Assembly (NCBI GenBank): GCA_017394565.1
Contig: JAFPXW010000416.1
Coordinates: 1-8,254, forward strand
Direction of reading: 5' to 3'
Length of the DNA: 8,254 bases
DNA from: Oscillospiraceae bacterium
Lineage (GTDB): Bacteria > Bacillota > Clostridia > Oscillospirales > Ruminococcaceae
Shown: positions 1-5,358 of the stretch, one piece after another
Layout of the letters: every line of letters starts with the position of its first letter
Numbering within the stretch: the stretch's first letter is position 1
Notes under the pieces: model-generated
Databases searched by the model: none
What the model was told of the DNA's origin: nothing
The model's input: the letters and a program-made list of their open reading frames with translations, nothing else
Made by a program: the position numbers and the translations under genes

Positions 1-185
1 ATAAAGAATAGCGAATAAAGAATAAAGAATGGTCTGGGGATAGTATGGCGCAGATCCGTGGATTTATGCGCGTTATCATTCCGGACTGGAAATTTTGAAA
101 CCTGCTCCCCCTCGGCGTTATTCACTATTCTTTTTTCTTTATTCACTATTCATTCCTCATTTCTCATTCCTCATTCCTAATTCCA
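1..185. repeat. Heptad-repeat intergenic element 1 (left edge cut by window)
   Basis: This gene-free stretch consists of two arms of 7-base tandem repeats around a hairpin-prone core. The left arm (1-30) reads as AATAAAG/AATAGCG units in strict 7-base phase. The right arm (120-182) is nine units in strict phase: ATTCACT, ATTCTTT, TTTCTTT, ATTCACT, ATTCATT, CCTCATT, TCTCATT, CCTCATT, CCTAATT. The arms are inverted: bases 6-22 complement 135-151 at 16 of 17 positions. In the core, GCGCA (48-52) can pair with TGCGC (67-71). The right arm ends about 4 bases before the -35 box of the fhs promoter. No ORF or known family is recognised. The element probably extends left of the window. Confidence 0.7.
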
Positions 186-186
186 T

Positions 187-215
187 TTGACTTTCCCAAT
201 CACTTGTGCTATAAT
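187..215 (+). promoter_or_regulatory. Sigma-A promoter of the fhs operon
   Basis: TTGACT (187-192) and TATAAT (210-215) are separated by exactly 17 bases, and TG at 207-208 gives an extended -10 (TGC-TATAAT). Transcription should begin near 221-223, leaving a leader of about 57 bases before fhs. No riboswitch fold, in particular no tetrahydrofolate riboswitch, is apparent in that leader. Confidence 0.88.
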
Positions 216-279
216 AAGAATAGCAACCCTAAAAAAACCATTTTCCCTCAAAAAATTCTGCATTGGAGGATAAAACACT

Positions 280-1953
280 ATGCTGACAGATATTGAGATC
301 GCACAGCAGGCGCAGATGCTTCCCATCGGGGAGATCGCGGCCCAGCTCGGCATCGGGGACGAGGATCTCGAACCCTACGGCCGCTACAAGGCTAAGCTGT
401 CCGAAGCACTCTACAAGAAAACCGCCAACAATCCCGACGGTAAGCTCATTCTCGTGACGGCCATCAACCCCACCCCTGCCGGTGAGGGCAAGACTACCGT
501 TTCCGTCGGCCTCGGTCAGGCAATGGCAAAGATCGGTAAGAAGGCTGTTCTGGCTCTCCGTGAGCCGTCCCTCGGCCCGGTCTTCGGCATCAAGGGCGGT
601 GCGGCTGGCGGCGGTTACTCGCAGGTCGTTCCGATGGAGGACATCAATCTCCATTTCACCGGCGACATCCACGCCATGACTGCCGCGAATAACCTGCTCT
701 GCGCCCTCCTCGACAACCATCTCCAGCAGGGCAACGAACTGCGCATCGACACGCGCCGCATCCTGTTCAAGCGCTGCCTGGATATGAACGACCGCGCTCT
801 GCGCAATATCCTCGTCGGTCTCGGCGGCAAGATCAACGGCGTGCCGCGTGAGGACGGCTTCCAGATCACCGTGGCTTCCGAGGTTATGGCAATTCTCTGT
901 CTGGCATCTGACCTCGATGACCTGAAGAAGCGCCTGGGCAATATCCTCGTCGCTTACAACCTCGACGGCAAGCCCGTCTATGCACGCGACCTCCACGCAG
1001 AGGGCGCTATGACTGCCCTCCTGAAGGACGCACTGAAGCCGAATCTCGTGCAGACGCTCGAGCATACCCCTGTCCTCATCCACGGCGGCCCCTTTGCGAA
1101 TATCGCCCACGGATGTAATTCCGTCCGCGCGACCAAGCTGGCACTGAAACTCGGGGATTACGTCATTACCGAAGCCGGATTCGGCTCTGACCTCGGCGCG
1201 GAGAAGTTCTTTGACATCAAGTGCCGCTATGCAGGTCTGAAACCCTCCTGCGTTGTCCTCGTGGCGACTGTCCGCGCCCTCAAATACAACGGCGGCGTCG
1301 AGAAGGCTGACCTCACCACCCCCGATGTCGATGCCCTCAAGCGCGGCATCATCAACCTGCGCACCCACATCGAGAATATGTTCAAGTACCATCTGCCGGT
1401 CGTTGTTGCCATCAACCGCTTCCATACGGATTCGGACGAGGAACTCCAGTTTATCGCGGATTACTGCAAGAAGCTCGGTGTCGAGACTTCCATGTGCGAG
1501 ATCTTCGCCAAGGGCGGCGAGGGCGGCACAGACCTTGCGACCAAGGTCGTGGAGACCATCGATATGACAGAAGAATCGCAGTTTGCACCGCTGTACGACC
1601 TCGACAAGCCCATCTCCAAGAAGGTGGAGACCATCGCAAAGGAGATCTACCGCGCGGACGGCGTGAAATTCCTGCCGGCGGCAGCAAAGGCGCTCGCAGA
1701 GATCGAGGAGCTCGGCGCAGGGAACTTGCCGGTCTGCATCGCCAAGACGCAGTACTCCCTGTCCGACGATCCCAAGGCACTCGGCAAGCCGGAGGGCTTT
1801 ACCATCACCGTGCGTGACGTGCGACTGTCCGCAGGTGCAGGCTTTGTGGTCGTACTGACGGGCGATATCATGACCATGCCGGGACTCCCGAAGAAGCCTG
1901 CCGCATGGAATATCGACTGCGACAACGACGGCAATATCAAGGGGCTGTTCTGA
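280..1953 (+). CDS. fhs: Formate--tetrahydrofolate ligase
   Basis: This ATP-dependent cytosolic enzyme joins formate to tetrahydrofolate to give 10-formyl-THF, feeding purine, formyl-Met-tRNA and one-carbon metabolism; in acetogens it is the second step of the methyl branch. The 557 residues match the usual family length of about 556-559. Visible motifs are the P-loop TPAGEGKTT (65-73), the glycine-rich block GIKGGAAGGGY (103-113), HGGPFANIAHG (268-278), EAGFGSDLGAEKF (298-310), the second family signature VATVRALKYNGG (328-339), and the C-terminal block MPGLPKKPAA followed by an ending in GLF. The ATG at 280 has GGAGGA (265-270) 9 bases upstream. It is first in the operon behind the promoter at 187-215, and its stop shares one base with the tsaE start. 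Nothing else of the Wood-Ljungdahl pathway is in view, so acetogenesis cannot be inferred. Confidence 0.97.
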   Translation: MLTDIEIAQQAQMLPIGEIAAQLGIGDEDLEPYGRYKAKLSEALYKKTANNPDGKLILVTAINPTPAGEGKTTVSVGLGQAMAKIGKKAVLALREPSLGPVFGIKGGAAGGGYSQVVPMEDINLHFTGDIHAMTAANNLLCALLDNHLQQGNELRIDTRRILFKRCLDMNDRALRNILVGLGGKINGVPREDGFQITVASEVMAILCLASDLDDLKKRLGNILVAYNLDGKPVYARDLHAEGAMTALLKDALKPNLVQTLEHTPVLIHGGPFANIAHGCNSVRATKLALKLGDYVITEAGFGSDLGAEKFFDIKCRYAGLKPSCVVLVATVRALKYNGGVEKADLTTPDVDALKRGIINLRTHIENMFKYHLPVVVAINRFHTDSDEELQFIADYCKKLGVETSMCEIFAKGGEGGTDLATKVVETIDMTEESQFAPLYDLDKPISKKVETIAKEIYRADGVKFLPAAAKALAEIEELGAGNLPVCIAKTQYSLSDDPKALGKPEGFTITVRDVRLSAGAGFVVVLTGDIMTMPGLPKKPAAWNIDCDNDGNIKGLF

Positions 1954-2396
1954 TGCAGGAATACCACTGGACGACACATTCTCCGGAGGAAACCATCGCC
2001 CTCGCCCGGAAGATCGGGGCTTTGCTCCATGCAGGGGACTGCATCGCGTATCTGGGCGACCTGGGCGCAGGAAAGACGACTTTCACACGCGGCATCGCCA
2101 TCGGTATGGGACTCGGCGACTGCGTGACCAGCCCGACCTTTGCGCTCGTGCATGAGTACGGCGAGGGGAAGCTGATCCATTTCGATATGTACCGCATCGC
2201 AGATCCCTCGGAGCTGGAAACCACGGGATTCTTTGACTATCCGCAGGACGAATGTGTCTTTGCGGTGGAATGGTCGGAGAACGTGGATGCTGCATTGCCG
2301 CGCGACACGATGTATCTGACGCTCACGCGCACGGGCGATGAGGAACGCGAGATCACTTTGAGGGGAGATGAACGCTTTGCGCATCTTAGGGATTGA
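1953..2396 (+). CDS. tsaE: tRNA t6A biosynthesis ATPase TsaE
   Basis: TsaE is the small ATPase that, with TsaB and TsaD, supports transfer of threonylcarbamoyl from its AMP ester to A37 of ANN-decoding tRNAs. The protein is 147 residues, normal for the family. It shows Walker A GDLGAGKTT (35-43), SPTF (60-63), the HFDMYRI block (76-82) and VEWSE (105-109), all typical of TsaE. The frame is open further upstream to an ATG at 1905, but that would extend 48 bases into fhs. The ATG at 1953 overlaps the fhs stop as TGATG and has AAGGGG (1939-1944) 8 bases before it, so it is preferred. The 3' end overlaps tsaB by 29 bases, suggesting coupled translation. Having fhs directly upstream is not a functional link known for this family. 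Confidence 0.95.
   Translation: MQEYHWTTHSPEETIALARKIGALLHAGDCIAYLGDLGAGKTTFTRGIAIGMGLGDCVTSPTFALVHEYGEGKLIHFDMYRIADPSELETTGFFDYPQDECVFAVEWSENVDAALPRDTMYLTLTRTGDEEREITLRGDERFAHLRD
2360..2367 (+). promoter_or_regulatory. Ribosome binding site that leaves the tsaB start ambiguous
   Basis: GAGGGGAG lies directly against the ATG at 2368. Using GAGG (2360-2363) leaves 4 bases to that ATG, which is short. Using GGAG (2364-2367) leaves 9 bases to an in-frame TTG at 2377, which would start the protein as MRILGIDTS, matching the usual TsaB N-terminus. Both starts are credible and differ by three residues. Confidence 0.55.
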
Positions 2397-3678
2397 CACA
2401 TCCGGAAAGGTCGCATCTGCCGCCATTTTCGACACGGAAGCGAATGTCCTTCTCGGCGAGCGCTCCCTCTACACCAAGCGCGGACACTCCACGGTCATCC
2501 TTCCGATGGTGGAATCCCTCCTGGCGGACTGCGGTCTGGCCACAGAGGACGTAGATTGCTACGCCGTTTCCGTGGGGCCGGGTTCGTATACCGGCATCCG
2601 CATCGGCATTGCCGCGGTGCAGGGGCTTGCGATGGTTCACAATACGCCGTGTATCGGCGTTTCGACGCTGGACGGATTCGCGGTGCAGCATTCCCACACA
2701 CGCACGATCGTCAGCCTGATCCACGCCAGAGAGGATCTCTTTTACCGCGCGGTCTACTTCAATCACACGCGCACCAAGCCCGATGAGCTGAAAACGATGG
2801 GGGAGATCGCCGAGGAGCTTCACCCTATCCACAATCACTGGGCACGCTACCCGGTGCTTCTGACAGGCGAAGGCGCGGAGGAATTCGAGCGGCAGTTCGA
2901 GGCGGAGGGGAATGATCTGTTCCATTTCGTCAGCTCGCCCATTGCGAAATTACAGCGCGGTGCAGCCATTTGCTACGCGGCGTATCAGCAGATCCTGAGC
3001 CGGCAGGCACTCGAAGACGAGAACGCCATCGCGGAGGAACGCGAGCCGCAGATCCTGCCGCTTCCCACGGCAGGCGACCTGACACCGGAATACCTCCAGC
3101 CCGTGAACATCACACGCGGGAAGCCTTCTTCCGGCGACAAACCGGATCCTGAGGAGGCAGAACGCCGCCGGAAGCGCAGTTATGCCTACCTCGACGCCAT
3201 CAACGACTGGCACGCATGGAATGACAGAGCGCCGAAAAATCTCCCGACACTGGAGGAGCTGGTGCTTCTGGGCGCGACCATCCCGAAACCGGAGGATCTC
3301 GAAGAACGCCGCAAGGCCGGGGAAGCCGTCATCCGCGAGGGTGAGGAACGCTGGCGGCGCGAAACGGCTGAACATGAGCGCAGGGAAGCAGAGCTGGAGC
3401 GCATCGCCGCCGAACACGGCCGTCTCGACCGCCTGCATCCCACGGAACCGGAGGGCATCCAGCACAAGAACCGCCTGATCGAGGAATACCGTGCGGAATA
3501 CGAGCGCTCACGCGGGATCCGCCGCGACGACGAGAACGGTCTGCGAAGCGGCTGGCGGGAACGTGCGCTGGCCGAATACCGGGCGATCTTCGGCGATAAG
3601 CCGGACGATGACACGGATGCACCCACAGGATCGGGCGGCATCACCATGCAAACATTCAGAAAGGACGATGAAACATGA
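2368..3678 (+). CDS. tsaB: tRNA t6A biosynthesis protein TsaB with long charged C-terminal extension
   Basis: TsaB (YeaZ) is the inactive paralogue of TsaD that forms the core dimer of the t6A-synthesising complex. Residues 5-245 form the recognisable domain: LGIDTS (7-12), HSTVILPMVESLL (40-52) and the family block VSVGPGSYTGIRIGIAAVQGLA (67-88), ending near PEYLQP (240-245), where TsaB proteins usually stop (about 230-240 residues). This ORF runs on to 436. The extra 190 residues are rich in Glu, Arg and Lys, include a long EERRK/ERRE-type helical stretch (about 308-350) and a second one (368-405), and end in an acidic Gly/Asp/Thr tail. No domain is recognised in the extension. There is no stop or frameshift at the junction, and base use looks like that of the N-terminal part. 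The gene overlaps tsaE by 29 bases and rpiB by 4. TsaB identity is secure; the role of the extension is unknown. Confidence 0.93.
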   Translation: MNALRILGIDTSGKVASAAIFDTEANVLLGERSLYTKRGHSTVILPMVESLLADCGLATEDVDCYAVSVGPGSYTGIRIGIAAVQGLAMVHNTPCIGVSTLDGFAVQHSHTRTIVSLIHAREDLFYRAVYFNHTRTKPDELKTMGEIAEELHPIHNHWARYPVLLTGEGAEEFERQFEAEGNDLFHFVSSPIAKLQRGAAICYAAYQQILSRQALEDENAIAEEREPQILPLPTAGDLTPEYLQPVNITRGKPSSGDKPDPEEAERRRKRSYAYLDAINDWHAWNDRAPKNLPTLEELVLLGATIPKPEDLEERRKAGEAVIREGEERWRRETAEHERREAELERIAAEHGRLDRLHPTEPEGIQHKNRLIEEYRAEYERSRGIRRDDENGLRSGWRERALAEYRAIFGDKPDDDTDAPTGSGGITMQTFRKDDET

Positions 3679-4106
3679 TAGCGATCGGCTGTGACCACGC
3701 TGCCGTTTCCCTGAAAAACGCCATTATGGCGCATCTGGAGGAACAGGGCGTCGAATATATCAATCTCGGAACGGACGGAGATCCGTGCGATTATCCGGAT
3801 ATGGCGAAAGCCGTAGCGGAGAAGATCACCTCCGGTGAATGCGAGCTGGGCATCCTCCTGTGCGGCACCGGCATCGGCATGAGCATCGCCGCCAACAAGA
3901 TCAAGGGCATCAGAGCCGCCTGCTGCTCGGACTGCTTCTCGGTGCGGTACACCCGACTCCACAACGATGCGAACATCCTGTGCATGGGCGAGCGTGTCAT
4001 CGGCAAGGGCCTTGCCCTCGAACTCGTTGATATTTTCCTCTCCACCCCCTTCGAGGGCGGCAGACACCTGCGGAGAGTGGAGAAGATCAAGGCTTTAGAG
4101 AATTAA
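3675..4106 (+). CDS. rpiB: Ribose-5-phosphate isomerase B (RpiB/LacA/LacB family)
   Basis: This enzyme interconverts ribose 5-phosphate and ribulose 5-phosphate in the non-oxidative pentose phosphate pathway, supplying ribose for PRPP and nucleotides. The protein is 143 residues, normal for the family. It starts IAIGCDHAA (2-10), carries the active-site block CGTGIGMSIAANK with the catalytic Cys63, and has the phosphate/ring-opening segment RLHNDANIL with His96. The first bases overlap the tsaB stop as ATGA, and AAGGA (3661-3665) sits 9 bases before the ATG, inside the tsaB tail codons, so translation is probably coupled. Sugar-specific members of the family (allose or galactose 6-phosphate isomerases) share this fold, but there are no sugar-uptake neighbours, which favours RpiB. 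Confidence 0.93.
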   Translation: MIAIGCDHAAVSLKNAIMAHLEEQGVEYINLGTDGDPCDYPDMAKAVAEKITSGECELGILLCGTGIGMSIAANKIKGIRAACCSDCFSVRYTRLHNDANILCMGERVIGKGLALELVDIFLSTPFEGGRHLRRVEKIKALEN

Positions 4107-4109
4107 TTT

Positions 4110-4318
4110 TAGTTCGTAGTTCGTAGTTCGTAGTTCGTAGTGCGTAGTTTCGGTGCGCCTACGGCGCGTTTTAGAATAAAGCACTCGCAACTGAGAATCT
4201 TCCGACTAAGGGTGAATTACTCTTAGTCAGTGGTTGATAGTCATGAGTAAGACTATTTAAAAAAATCGCCGCAAGGCGATACCACAACTACGAACTACGC
4301 ACCACGCACTACGCACTT
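4110..4318. repeat. Heptad-repeat intergenic element 2
   Basis: The element fills the gap between rpiB and upp. Its left arm (4110-4144) is four copies of TAGTTCG plus one TAGTGCG in perfect 7-base phase. The right arm (4284-4318) is the inverted counterpart with units CGAACTA, CGCACCA, CGCACTA and CGCACTT. The core holds a chain of hairpins: GCGCC-TAC-GGCGC (4155-4167), a 10-bp stem with one G-T pair whose arms are GACTAAGGGT and ACTCTTAGTC (4204-4228), ATAGTC/GACTAT (4237-4256), and ATCGCC-GCAA-GGCGAT with a GNRA-type loop (4265-4280). No ORF is present. It begins 3 bases after the rpiB stop and ends 12 bases before the upp ribosome binding site. Confidence 0.78.
4155..4172 (+). terminator. 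Weak possible intrinsic terminator after rpiB
   Basis: A 5-bp GC stem GCGCC/GGCGC with a TAC loop is followed by G and only four T residues (4169-4172). It is the only terminator-like structure downstream of the fhs operon, but the short T-run and its place inside the repeat element make termination uncertain. Confidence 0.3.
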
Positions 4319-4345
4319 CACCAAAAATCGAAAGGAGTCCCTATC

Positions 4346-4975
4346 ATGGCAAATTTACACGTCATTGACCATCCGCTGATCCAGCATAAGATCTCGCTGA
4401 TGCGCGATAAGAATACCGGAACCAAGGAATTCCGTGAACTGGTTTCCGAGACCGCTATGCTCATCTGCTACGAGGCCACTCGCGACCTTCCGCTGAAGGA
4501 GATCGAGATGGAAACCCCCATCTGCATGGCAAAAACCAAGGTCGTTTCCGGTCACAAGCTCGCTTTTATCCCGATCCTGCGTGCAGGTCTGGGCATGATC
4601 GAGGGCGTGACGTCCCTCGTGCCGGCGGCTAAGATCGGCCACATCGGTATGTTCCGCGATCCCGACACCAAGGAGAGCGTCAAGTATTACTGCAAGCTGC
4701 CCGAGGACATCGCAGAACGCGACTGCATCATCGTGGATCCGATGCTCGCGACCGGCAACACCGCCTGCGCTGCCATCGCAGAACTCAAATCCCTCGGCGT
4801 CAAGAACATCAAGTTCATGTGCATCATCTCCTCCCCGGAGGGCGCTGCCACCCTCATCAAGAATCATCCCGATGTCGATATCTACTGCGGCATCATGGAC
4901 GAAGGCCTGAATGAGGATAAGTACATCGTGCCCGGTCTGGGCGATGCCGGCGACCGCATCTTTGGTACGAAGTAA
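4346..4975 (+). CDS. upp: Uracil phosphoribosyltransferase
   Basis: This pyrimidine salvage enzyme converts uracil plus PRPP to UMP in the cytosol. Its 209 residues match the family length. Visible features are ILRAGLGM (77-84), the PRPP-binding loop IVDPMLATGNTA (129-140), ISSPEG (161-166) and the C-terminal uracil-binding segment PGLGDAGDRIFGT (196-208). AAAGGAG (4331-4337) lies 8 bases before the ATG. No convincing promoter is seen between the repeat element and the gene, so it may be transcribed through element 2 from the fhs operon or from within the element. Downstream (4976-5031) there is an AT-rich 7-bp stem, CCTATTT/AAATAGG (4999-5022), but it lacks a T-run, so no clear terminator precedes the metK promoter. 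RpiB upstream supplies a PRPP precursor, a plausible but loose metabolic link. Confidence 0.97.
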   Translation: MANLHVIDHPLIQHKISLMRDKNTGTKEFRELVSETAMLICYEATRDLPLKEIEMETPICMAKTKVVSGHKLAFIPILRAGLGMIEGVTSLVPAAKIGHIGMFRDPDTKESVKYYCKLPEDIAERDCIIVDPMLATGNTACAAIAELKSLGVKNIKFMCIISSPEGAATLIKNHPDVDIYCGIMDEGLNEDKYIVPGLGDAGDRIFGTK

Positions 4976-5031
4976 CCAAAAATCTTTAGTTCAAACTTCC
5001 TATTTCCTATCGGTTAAATAGGCTAACGCTA

Positions 5032-5060
5032 TTGACAAATATCACGGATTGTGATATACT
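5032..5060 (+). promoter_or_regulatory. Sigma-A promoter of metK
   Basis: TTGACA (5032-5037) and TATACT (5055-5060) are 17 bases apart, with TG at 5052-5053 forming an extended -10. The start of transcription should be near 5066-5068, giving a leader of about 290 bases that carries a hairpin, the SAM-I riboswitch and its terminator. Confidence 0.9.
5039..5057. promoter_or_regulatory. Perfect palindrome in the metK promoter, possible operator
   Basis: ATATCAC and GTGATAT are exact inverted repeats separated by GGATT, placed in the promoter spacer and entering the -10 box. The position would suit a repressor that blocks RNA polymerase. No known operator consensus is recognised, and one copy alone cannot prove function. 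Confidence 0.35.
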
Positions 5061-5085
5061 AATACTTGCGACAAGCTCTAAAAGA

Positions 5086-5128
5086 TTTACGGAACGTAGT
5101 TTGCAAGCCAAACGATACGTTTCGTAAA
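5086..5128 (+). other. Long stem-loop in the metK leader, upstream of the SAM riboswitch
   Basis: Bases 5086-5098 pair with 5116-5128 through 13 consecutive pairs, one of them G-U. Above this, GTTTG (5099-5103) pairs with CAAAC (5109-5113) around a CAAGC loop, leaving a GA bulge (5114-5115). There is no T-run after it, so it is not an intrinsic terminator. It ends 12 bases before the aptamer P1 stem and is not part of the SAM-I consensus. Confidence 0.6.
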
Positions 5129-5140
5129 CACAAAAACCCC

Positions 5141-5240
5141 CTTATCAAGAGTGGCTGAGGTAACAGGACCTGTGAAGCCCGGCAACCCGATGCGATGCGT
5201 CGAAGGTGCCAAATCCTGCGGGTTTACCCGAGAGATGAGG
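5141..5240 (+). promoter_or_regulatory. SAM-I (S-box) riboswitch aptamer
   Basis: The sequence fits the SAM-I consensus. P1 is CTTATC (5141-5146) with GATGAG (5234-5239), followed by the conserved AGAGTGG opening. The kink-turn and junction GTGAAGCCCGGCAACC is at 5172-5187. P3 is CGATGC/GCGTCG (5188-5202), J3/4 is GGTGCCAAATCC (5205-5216), and P4 is CGGG/CCCG (5219-5230). The pseudoknot can form between CAGGA in the P2 loop (5164-5168) and TCCTG (5214-5218). Binding of S-adenosylmethionine should stabilise P1 and free the terminator at 5261-5291. It controls metK directly downstream, so the enzyme's product represses its own synthesis. Confidence 0.97.
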
Positions 5241-5260
5241 AATTCATGCAGTTGATGACA

Positions 5261-5291
5261 CGGCATTCGGGAATTCCTGAATGCCGTTTTT
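5261..5291 (+). terminator. SAM-riboswitch expression platform terminator
   Basis: CGGCATTCGGG and CCTGAATGCCG form an 11-bp stem (one G-U) with an AATT loop, followed by TTTTT (5287-5291). The competing antiterminator is visible: AGGAATTC (5238-5245), which includes the end of P1, pairs exactly with GAATTCCT (5271-5278), and ATGC (5246-5249) can extend it with GCAT (5263-5266). This is a classic SAM-off transcriptional switch. Confidence 0.93.
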
Positions 5292-5345
5292 GCTTTGCCT
5301 CTTTTTGTCGCAAATCGTACAAATCGAACCCATTTTATCACAAAC

Positions 5346-5351
5346 AGGAGG
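5346..5351 (+). promoter_or_regulatory. Ribosome binding site fixing the metK start
   Basis: AGGAGG lies 7 bases before the ATG at 5359. The frame is open back to an ATG at 5281, but that codon is inside the 3' arm of the terminator hairpin and has no such site, so 5359 is the start. Confidence 0.9.
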
Positions 5352-5358
5352 CTTACAC

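Noticed and set aside
216..279. Tetrahydrofolate riboswitch in the fhs leader
   Set aside because: The leader is short and A-rich, and no pairing pattern or conserved words of that riboswitch are present.
1905..1952. Extended tsaE start at the ATG at 1905
   Set aside because: It would add 16 residues overlapping fhs; the TGATG junction at 1951-1955 with AAGGGG upstream is a better start.
229..1977. Long open frame of 582 codons on the minus strand opposite fhs
   Set aside because: It is a mirror of fhs: strong codon bias in G+C-rich genes leaves an antisense frame open. The product is low-complexity (Asp, Leu, Ala, His rich), with no recognisable motifs, and fhs is unmistakable.
4234..4260. 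Promoter for upp (TTGATA followed by TATTTA)
   Set aside because: The spacer is only 14 bases and the sequence lies in hairpin arms of element 2; too weak to call.
4110..4318. CRISPR array
   Set aside because: Units are 7 bases long and contiguous without spacers, and no cas gene is nearby.
5281..5358. Extended metK start at the ATG at 5281
   Set aside because: That ATG is in the 3' arm of the riboswitch terminator; the ribosome binding site and the conserved N-terminus both point to 5359.
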